From Aaosphaeria pasadenensis (Eukaryota; Ascomycota; Dothideomycetes; Pleosporales), in assembly GCA_022813625.1 (NCBI GenBank), contig JAKLMB010000034.1:124001-188000 (forward strand): DNA of 64,000 bases, in the 5' to 3' direction. Each line of letters opens with the position of its first letter. The first letter of the stretch is position 1. A program made the position numbers and the translations under genes. The notes under the pieces are model-generated. The model did no database searches. It was not told the DNA's origin and was given only the letters and a program-made list of their open reading frames with translations. Below, piece after piece: positions 56,401 to 64,000 of the stretch.

Positions 56401-56845
56401 CGCCATGCGCTGTCTTCTCGAGACCATTGGCCTCTTCGTAACGAGCTGGCACTACTTCATAATGGCCTGTATGGTGCGACGAATTCTTGCTCCGTGCGCT
56501 GATGATGCCGAAAGCTACGATCGCGAAGCCGGATACGAGGAACGTTAAGCCAGCTGTGTGGACGGGTCGCTCGAGCGCGAAGGAGGTACCGACGGAAGCT
56601 GTGAGGTACCAGCAACTGAGTATGAGGCCACTAGGGTTCGTGTCAACAGATGTGCAAGTCGCGATAGAGATAGATGTGGTCGTGAAACAATTGTGAGGAA
56701 CTTGGGGCCCCAGTAGTGCGTATCATAGTGATGCGAACGGTGACCGTGCGATGCGGAGTGCATAGGGGGGTGGAGTGGGGAACTGAGCTGAGCTGAGCCG
56801 GGGCAAAGTCACGTACCAGAAGATGAACACGCGCTTTCGATCCAT
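53456..56845 (-). CDS. CAP10/GT90 family glycosyltransferase with multi-spanning N-terminus
   Basis: Golgi-type glycosyltransferase related to Cryptococcus Cap10 and the xylosyltransferases of GT90. Exons 56845-56817 (29 nt), 56630-55868, 55817-55662 and 55609-53456 join in frame to 1033 residues. The first ATG (MDRKRVFIF) runs straight into helix 1 once spliced. About ten or eleven hydrophobic segments fill residues 1-410. The lumenal catalytic region (about 420-1000) has WYGFAVQKGSIVIDDFDNI, NLNDESRVVVPY, NILFWRGTTTEGVSTGWGGW, and the GT90 hallmark YLFDADGAGFSGRFIPFLHSN followed by VTAWHHFIPID. The C-terminus is Gly-rich. Most GT90 proteins have one N-terminal helix; this large membrane part is typical only of a fungal subgroup. 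Substrate unknown. Confidence 0.88.
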
Positions 56846-57573
56846 TGCGGATGTGCCAGCTTAATCGGCCACGGCAGAAGTTGGATGCGACGTGGAAGAG
56901 AGGGAACAGGTAAAGGAGTGTCGCATAGTTGGCTGTTGTTTTGCATGGAAAGGAGGAGACGAGACGAGATGTGAGGGTCAATTGCACGAAGGAAGGGGAG
57001 TGAATGTCCTTGGTCCACATTGGGACTAGCGCCAGGGCGCCGCGGGGAAGCTTGTTCTGGCCTCTACCTCCCACACTCCCTAGGTATAAGGTATAACATC
57101 AATTACTGCAGGTATGGAATATGTCTTCAATACATATTAACGCTATTTCTCTTTTGCAACGTGTACATGTTCGTCTTCTGTTCATTCGATAATATTTCCA
57201 CAACAGTGGAACTCTAACGACACCTCATATGTATACCTATGAAGGGTTGGAATATATGCCCACAACAGTGTATTCGCGAGGTTTTAAGATCTTTAACTAG
57301 CTACAGTACGGTCTTCAATAGCTAAACTGATACTTGGGTATAGAAGATACGTAAAGCTAGCAGGTGAACTGCCCGATGTGCGGATCCTTCTTACCCAAGC
57401 ATACAATACTAGGCACGAGTATCCAACAGAGTCACGTCTGGCGGAGCTATTGAACCAGACAAATGACAAGCAGATGGATTATCCAAACAAGCTTTTAAGC
57501 TCCAGCGACTACACGACCCACCGACAGGACATCATCCCCTCTCCTCCCCAGCCCAATACACACCAACAACCCA
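56846..57573. other. Intergenic region
   Basis: 728 bp between two minus-strand genes: the GT90 promoter and the 3' end of the transporter. The minus-strand frame 56643-57074 overlaps the GT90 first exon and intron and is not supported as a separate gene. Confidence 0.5.
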
Positions 57574-59445
57574 TCACCTCTCCCCCATCAACGTCCTAAA
57601 AAGCCCCACCCTCGCCGTCAGACTCCTCGCCCGCTTCCCAAACACCCACATCGGTATCGTAAGCAGCAAGATGAAACAATGCAAGCCGCCAATGATGCCG
57701 AACACCTTCAGCGGGCCTTGGTTGGTGATCCACGAAGAGATGAAGTAGTTCATGCCGAAGGAGTAGATGTTGCGGAGGTTGAGGGCCGCGAAGGCCTCGG
57801 GCGCTTTCGTGCGGTGGCATTCGGTTATGTAGCCGAAGATCCTAGATGGGGGGTGAGTGTTAGCTTGCGGGGGGTTGTGTGAGGGGATGGAGGAGGGGAG
57901 ACGCACCCGATGTTGAGGAAAGCGATGGCGAAGTATATGATGCCGTAGAGGATGACTGGGCCAGGCCAAGGAGTGCGGTTCTCGAGACACGCGCCGAAGC
58001 CGAAGAAGCCTACGATGCCGAGGATTAACGTGACGATGTTGAGGGCGAGGCGGAATTCCGGCTCGTAGATGCCGTTGTTCCAGCGGGCGAGCTTCTTGAC
58101 GGACCAGTCGTTCAATGGGCCGGAGATGATGCCGAGAAGACTTGCGACGAGGGGTGCGATGCTGATGAGGCCGACGGCAGAGACGGAGAAGTTGTAGGGT
58201 GGGACGGTGAAGAGCTGGGCGAGGACGGAGATCATGACGACGAGCCAGGAGGTGGAGAGGCCGTAGGTTATGAAGCCGTAGAGGACTTGGGGGAAGAGGA
58301 GCATGCCGAAGGGACGGATGATGATGAGGAAGAGGTTCTCGTCGCTTTCGATGCCTCGCACTAGGCGGAGTTCTTGCCAGAAGGTGTAGGGTTGCTCGTC
58401 GGCCCCTGTGTAGATTGGCTGCTGTGAATGGATCGGGTGCAGGGCTTCGGTTTTGGTGGCTGTGTCTTTGGGTTCTTCGCCGACGATGGCGGGCTCGTGG
58501 GGAGTTTTACTGCTCGCGTCGAGGATGTCTTCTGTATGGTCTGTCGTTCCAAGATCAAGATTGTACGCTGGATCGCGCTTATACACGGTCTCCGGGACAA
58601 AAAAGAAGATCAGGATGATGAAAACGCCGTAGAAGCACGCGCAGATACCGTACGTCCAGTTCCATCCGAGATTCTAACACTGTCAGTTCCCAAATTTCAT
58701 CACATCGTCCACTGAGATAACCCACTCACCTGAATGATATACCCCGAAATACAACTCCCTCCACCAACCCCAATACTCAGACAAAGCCCCCAAATCGCCA
58801 ACCTAAACCCCCTCTCATGCACAAAATATATATCTGCAATCACCGCCGTGGTAAGCACTTCAAACGGACTCATCCCCACAGCCCCGAAAATCCTACTCGC
58901 CAACAAACTCTCATAACTATTTGCAAAATACGCCCAGACACTACTTATAAACAACAACAAATTCCCCAGCAGAAAAATCGGCCGCCGTCCAAACTTAACC
59001 GACAAACCATTCGTGATGAAACACGATATCCCAATCGCGAAGATAGCCCAGCCGAGACCCCCATTGAGCGAATTATACGACATGTTGAACTGCTTCGCGA
59101 TGTCCGCGTACCCGGGCGATATCATGGGGCCCCACGCGCCGACGACGGCGGTGTCGATGGAGATGATGGCGAGGAGGAGTTCTTTTTTCCATTGCGGCCA
59201 GTTGAGGGGGTCGCGGGGGGATTCGGAGGGTTGGGGGACCAGCACGATGTCGCTGTTGCGTCCGGTGCCGTGTTTGAGGGCGGAGGTGTCGCGGCCTGGG
59301 AATTGGTTGATTAGATTGGGGACGTGAATGGGCGAGTGTGGAGTTTACCGTGGTATTGGTGGTTTTCGGCATCGAGCATGTCTGCTAGCAATGCTGTGCC
59401 GGGGACATGCTGGAGGTGGTGGTCTTCGAGAACTCCTAGGCCCAT
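57574..59445 (-). CDS. MFS transporter, DHA1-like (drug/polyamine antiporter group)
   Basis: Exons 59445-59349, 59295-58730, 58673-57907 and 57841-57574 join in frame to 565 residues. The cytoplasmic N-terminus ends in SPRDPLNWPQWKKEL, the DPxNWPxWrK motif of DHA1 and Hol1-like exporters. Helix 1 (LLLAIISIDTAVVGAWGPM) follows, then the loop GLSVKFGRRPIFLLGN (motif A, G-x-x-x-D/K-R-x-GR-R type). Helix 5 holds the family's SIGVGGGSCISGYI, and the central loop is long and charged. The second half starts FWQELRLVRGIESDENLFLI. It lies between the GT90 gene and an FHS permease, all on the minus strand. Substrate unknown; possible drug, polyamine or metabolite efflux. Confidence 0.9.
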
Positions 59446-60563
59446 TTTGAATCCTGATGTTTCGTGGTTTCACGAAATCTCTTTTGAAGGTCTTGGTGGA
59501 ATTGAAAGAAAAGAGCTCAATTGTTCACACGTCACAAAGCTTCCATCATGTTCAAATACCTCTCCGCATGCCCTCCAAAACCCCGGATTATCCCCATACT
59601 CAATTCATCCTCGGCATTTAGCCAAGACCAATTGCCGTAGCGCATCTTGCATGGATAGTGTCTAGGTGGTTAGGGTATGTGAGTGCTATTGACGGGGGCC
59701 TGTAGATGGAACACAGGGTAGATAAAACTAATCCAGGAAGGGATTTGATCAATGTGTATAGAGCATAAGTAGACAGCAACATGATTCATGTTCGCGCGAA
59801 TGGGAAGCAGCAATGAGCATTACTATGGCAATTTGGGCTAATGGAGATATGCATTGATTCGTATAGAAGGCATTTGGAGGTAATTGAAACGGAATAGATA
59901 CATTGTAATCGATGGCCCCACCCCCGCACTCCAATGATTCGGGGGTATTCCACCATCGATCTGGAGATAGATGCCCCACGTCTATAGGCGTTATGACTCC
60001 GAAGCTAACGTGAAAATCAGTTCAATGCTCTACGGTAGTTATCGCCAGTCCAAAGATGGTTCTGCTGTTCTGGAAAGTTGAATTGGAGGCTGTAGAAGTA
60101 ATTGAAAGACAAAAGGTTGCTTCGTGCAAAAACCGTGAGCCTGCATCAATCACATGTATATAGCACCGGAGTCTTTCATACAGCTGCAGGCAATATAAAG
60201 ATGCTTGTTGGTTCCAATGCCAACTAATCTATCCTCCCAGCAATCTGCAGATTCACGTACGATAGTTTGAAGACCGTAACAGGGTAAATCCGGACCCTGC
60301 ATTTTACATTGGTTCACATGTGCACTCATGCTGGTATAAGGATATAGAGATCATGAACGTTGAAGATTACGATTAACGAGAGGGTATCTAATGAAGCTTT
60401 GTGGCGAGATCCACTTGGTACGCCAATGTGGGAGAGTCCCACTTGGCGAGGCTATGTAGAACAGCGCGTCGAAGCTTAATTGCACAATACGAAAAGAGCA
60501 GAATGCTCTTCAGTCGAATACAAACCGCATTCCGATTTCTGGTTATTTAATAGTAATGTCATA
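59446..60563. other. Intergenic region
   Basis: 1.1 kb between two minus-strand transporters. No gene, repeat or RNA seen. Confidence 0.55.
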
Positions 60564-62082
60564 TTAGACCTTCCTCTCGGTATCGACTGTCTCATTTTGC
60601 GTAGCGCCGCCACCAATCTTCTCATCCGCAAGAACACCACCACCAGTCTGCGCCTCTGGATCATGGGCATGCGCGTTCTCGACGCCGATCTTGGTCGTGC
60701 TGAAACTGTCCACGACCTTCGTGTACGCAGGCACGAAGTTCACGCAGAGCGTGTAGCTCCACGCAGCAACGAAGAAAGCCAATGGGACGCTCATTGCGAC
60801 AGCCGTCGGAGCATCTGACTTTCCGTCTTGCGAGTCCGCTGCGGCGAATAGGATCGGAGGGACAACGGCGCCACCAGAGACACCGGCTACGATGAATCCT
60901 GAGCCACGCTTTGAGTATTTGCCGAGGCCTCGCATGCCGAGAGCGACAATAGTAGGGAAGATGATTGATTCAAAGAAGAGGGTGACGAAGAGCATGGAAA
61001 TTCCCGCGTTGCCTCGTTGGGTGATGCTTGGTGCGATGAACACAATGCACAGGGTCATGTAGACGAGAAAGATGTAGCGAGGCTTGACAAACTTCATCAG
61101 CGCAGCACCGACAAATCGGCCGAATGCAAAGCAGCCTTGAGCGCCAGCGAGGAGTTGTGCACCCGTTGCGTTATCAGTGCCCGGCCGTGTTTCGGTGGCA
61201 TAGTTGATGAATGCACCGGCGATCGCGACCTGCGCGCCAGTATAGCAGAACTGGGCGAATGTGGCATGGAACAGACGCCACTGTTTGATGAACGGCTTGT
61301 GGTCGGTTCCAGCACTGGTTTCCTGTGCCTGGAATGCCATGTCGGCATCTGTGACTTCTGGGATCGGTGAGAAGTAGAAGACTACAGCCAGAAGGAAGAC
61401 GAAACATGCAATGGCAAGGTACACCCATTGCACGTTCTTGAGTGACTCAACATTGTCTGCGGTATCCTTAAAGAACACGTATGAGCCAAGGACAGGTGCG
61501 ACCACCGTGCCTATGCCGTTAAAGGCCTGCGCAAGGTTGATACGGATCTCAGCATACTTGGGAGGGCCGCAGACGGTGAGATAGGGATTGGCGGCCGTCT
61601 CAAGAGAACCCAGACCATTACCGATGATAAAAATGGCCGCGCAAAATCCTCCGAAAGATCGGTACAAGATGCATGGCCACGCAATGAGTGATCCCACGCC
61701 ATATAGGAACAGTCCCCAAATGAAGACGATCTTGTAGCCGTAGTGACGAAGTAGCCAATTGGCGTGACCAAGCGAGGCGAGCGGGTATGCCCCGAAATAC
61801 GCAGCTTGGAGACCCGAAGAACGAGTTCTCGTGATGTTTAGCGTGACCTGGAAATGCTTGTTGAGAGTGTCAAGCAGGCCATAGGAAAATCCCTGGAAAT
61901 CAAAGACACGTCAGCGAAGGTTTCTTTGTTCTGGTGGCCAATTGGGTTAAGCTTACCCACAGAAAGAAGAGAATGGTGACAAGACACAACGGATAGATGG
62001 ATTCGCGCAGCGTCAATTCGGCAGCCCGCGTCCGCTGTTTGTCGCTGTGCTTCAGCACGTTTCTCTTGAATATCTTGCCCAT
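60564..62082 (-). CDS. MFS sugar permease, fucose:H+ symporter (FHS) family
   Basis: Exons 62082-61957 and 61892-60564 join at LFFLW/GFSYGLLD to 484 residues. The N-terminal part reads ESIYPLCLVTILFFLWGFSYGLLDTL, the hallmark first helix of FHS (FucP-like) carriers, then LQAAYFGAYPLASLGHANW and GYKIVFIWGLFLYGVGSL. Helix 4 holds GNGLGSLETAANPYLTV, which resembles the sugar-site region of bacterial L-fucose permease (ANPY). The C-terminal half has MLFVTLFFESIIFPTIVALG, also typical. The tail is acidic and Gly-rich. It probably takes up a hexose or deoxyhexose with protons. ATG 62082 is the first of the frame; a lower ATG is unlikely because the N-terminal basic stretch (GKIFKRN) is usual in the family. 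Confidence 0.92.
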
Positions 62083-63800
62083 GGTGACGATCTGTATGCT
62101 GAATATCGAGAGAGCGAGCGAGTGACGAAGGAGGGCGCGCGTGAGTACTTAAGCTTGAATGCCCAAGAGACGACAAGACGCGGGGAGAGAGACATGCCAC
62201 GCCCGCTACTGCGAAGTATCTGAGGTTTACGCATCCGTCATCGAAGCCGGTGTGACATCGCTATACCCATCAAGGAAGTTGGGTTACTCCAGAAGCTGGG
62301 GTAAATCTGGGGATCGGCACTGATCCAACAATCTAGCGGCGTCATTCCGGCCATGGTGCATGTCATTCGGGGGAGCGGCAGCCGAAGGAGCTGCCTTAGT
62401 GGCTACAGGAGAGCGGACGTCTCTGTTTAGAGGCTGAACCTCCAATACCCATGTCGACGTCATCAGGGTTTCTTATGGCCGTTGTCCATGATTTTGACAT
62501 GGAGTTGCAGTTGGGGTTGAGGTTGGCTTTGAGGTATGAAGGGCCTTGACCCAATGCAGTCTAGTGGTGAAGTTACAATGTTACTTCAGGATTGGATGTC
62601 CCTGCAGTCATGGACTGATCAATCGTCCTGCAGAGTCGTTTGGTCCTCAGGCAAACGGCATCCGGAGCCCAAGACTTCCTTGCAGACCGACCCCTTGCTT
62701 CGCGTGCCCTTTAGTAAGGTATGCAAAGAATAGGCCCAGAGAGACTATCGCTGATTGCTCTGTACTTTGACCACCAGACTATGGATTCCATATCGAAGCA
62801 TTCGAATAACAGGGAACAAAAAGATAGTCTCAAAGGTTCCTTTAGGCATTGTACCTGATAATGGACAGTATGAATTTGAATGAACAGACAGGCGCAATGT
62901 TCGTGCAACGTACCTAGATGGTGACGTTTGCCTAGCAACTGGCGGTGGGCAATGTATGCAGCAACCCGAATCTACAATACTTCAGTATGAGTGTCCCCGA
63001 ATATGCCATCTGCGCGTTCCTCCGAAACAAAGAAACTCCCGGGATCTTTGCTAGTAGAGTGGACCACACGCACTGAGCTCGCATATGCACGTTGAGATAA
63101 GCCGAGCATTGGTTGGATAAACCATAGCTCTACTCTCAATGAAGGCTAATGGGCAGTAGTTGAATCGGGTATGCAACTACCCTCTGGTTTTCTGGCCTTT
63201 ACCGCTCATTTCTCAAATGTTGCTAGGCTGCCGCCGAAGGGGTACCTGGAGCGACAGATCTTCTCGCTGCTTATCATCTGGCACCTGTGTATAAGATCAT
63301 ATCAACAGCGCCCCCCAAAATTAGGAGGTGTGCCCAATTTCCAACTTTATACCCCATCTATATATCAGAATACCAGCCTTCAGACCAGTGAATACTAGAC
63401 GAAGACCATCCATATACGGAGTACCAATTACAACAATGAATGGTCCCGCGGATTTCCGGTCGCTTTCCGCATGAATCTCTGCATCTCAACTGGAGGTGGC
63501 ACGCAACCTGACCATGACTGTATATGAATGGTGGCTGTCGATATTAGGAACGGCAATGCCTTTCGTGAGGTTCAGAAACATGCCGCTCGCTCTTCTTCAA
63601 TCCAAGGTGATTTCACCGCAATCGCTGCGGCGACTGGCGCCATTTACTGGCGATTGAACGAGAATGTGGCTATCTAGCACTCCCACCAGTCATGGACTGC
63701 TACACCATTCCTACTTCAACGAATGTATTCTGCTTTGTCTGGCTGACCGCCCCACGAATATCCTATCGCCATATTATATATACGCCCTAACGATCGCAAA
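62083..63800. other. Intergenic region
   Basis: 1.7 kb with an exact TACGGAGTA at 63415-63423. Short frames only; no gene or RNA recognised. Confidence 0.5.
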
Positions 63801-64000
63801 CTACCACGATGCGAATAGAGTCCGATAGGCCACGAACGAACCGCCCAACTTTTCTCCAGCCTTCCTCCGCAGGTTAGGCTGCGAACCATCCCGGTCGAAC
63901 ATGCCGTCAGATTGTGAAGCTGCTGACTCGGCAGACGTAGCCTGGGTATGATGGTTGGGCGGACAGCCGTGAGCATGGAGCCTGCGGCCGGCGAGATTGG
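63801..64000 (-). CDS. Possible C-terminal end of a gene entering from the right edge
   Basis: On the minus strand, a frame open from the edge to a TAG at 63801-63803 reads, near its end, QSDGMFDRDGSQPNLRRKAG then GGSFVAYRTLFASW. Its base composition and hydrophilic/Arg content look coding, but 66 codons are too few to identify a family. Other frames over this stretch also stay open for a while, so the call is tentative. Confidence 0.35.
   Translation of the reverse strand, partial: NLAGRRLHAHGCPPNHHTQATSAESAASQSDGMFDRDGSQPNLRRKAGEKLGGSFVAYRTLFASW

Noticed and set aside
56643..57074. 143-residue minus-strand frame with hydrophobic stretch as alternative N-terminus of the GT90 protein
   Set aside because: It cannot be joined to exon 2 in frame by a good splice site, whereas the 29-nt exon from ATG 56845 joins at phase 2 and yields a perfect first helix.

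Overview
The window is nuclear DNA of a filamentous ascomycete (Pezizomycotina). The evidence is genes broken by many 38-190 bp GT-AG introns with ctaac/ctgac-like branch sites, Zn2Cys6 and C2H2 regulators with low-complexity tails, ACS, DHA1 and FHS family MFS transporters, a CAP10/GT90 glycosyltransferase and a DUF6594 membrane protein. I could not fix the class or genus. I see no rRNA, confident tRNA, CRISPR array or intact transposon. All exon boundaries were placed by hand from splice signals and reading-frame continuity.

Left part (1-11.5 kb): the 5' end of an MFS sugar transporter runs off the left edge. Next come a cytosolic-type malate dehydrogenase, a fungal transcription-factor-domain protein without a visible zinc cluster, an ACS-family MFS carrier, a small Zn2Cys6 protein without a regulatory domain, and an NADP-type D-2-hydroxyacid dehydrogenase. 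Together they look like a hydroxy-acid uptake and oxidation cluster with two incomplete regulators.

11.5-25 kb: a DUF6594 membrane protein is divergently paired with a PNP-nucleosidase/ankyrin protein that resembles fungal NLR-like immune receptors. Then follow a conserved unknown gene with a 21-nt tandem repeat and a second coding block after an in-frame stop, a small basic/Ser-rich gene, and a protein with an H...NC motif reminiscent of NlpC/P60-LRAT folds.

25-34 kb: a gene-poor stretch, a C2H2 regulator with a polyQ/H tract, and a CHORD-like zinc protein with a SUMO-interaction-like N-terminus.

34-41 kb: a secreted protein, a divergent TauD-type dioxygenase and ACS transporter pair (likely sulfonate-sulfur use), and an aldo/keto reductase of the Kv-beta type.

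41-53 kb: a long gene-poor stretch, a second C2H2 regulator paralogous to the first with one altered finger, a small secreted protein with a charged tail, an F-box gene with a disrupted 3' end, and a four-TM protein.

53-64 kb: a multi-TM GT90 glycosyltransferase, a DHA1-like MFS transporter and an FHS-family sugar permease. A possible C-terminus of another gene lies at the right edge. A 9-mer, TACGGAGTA, recurs only between genes.
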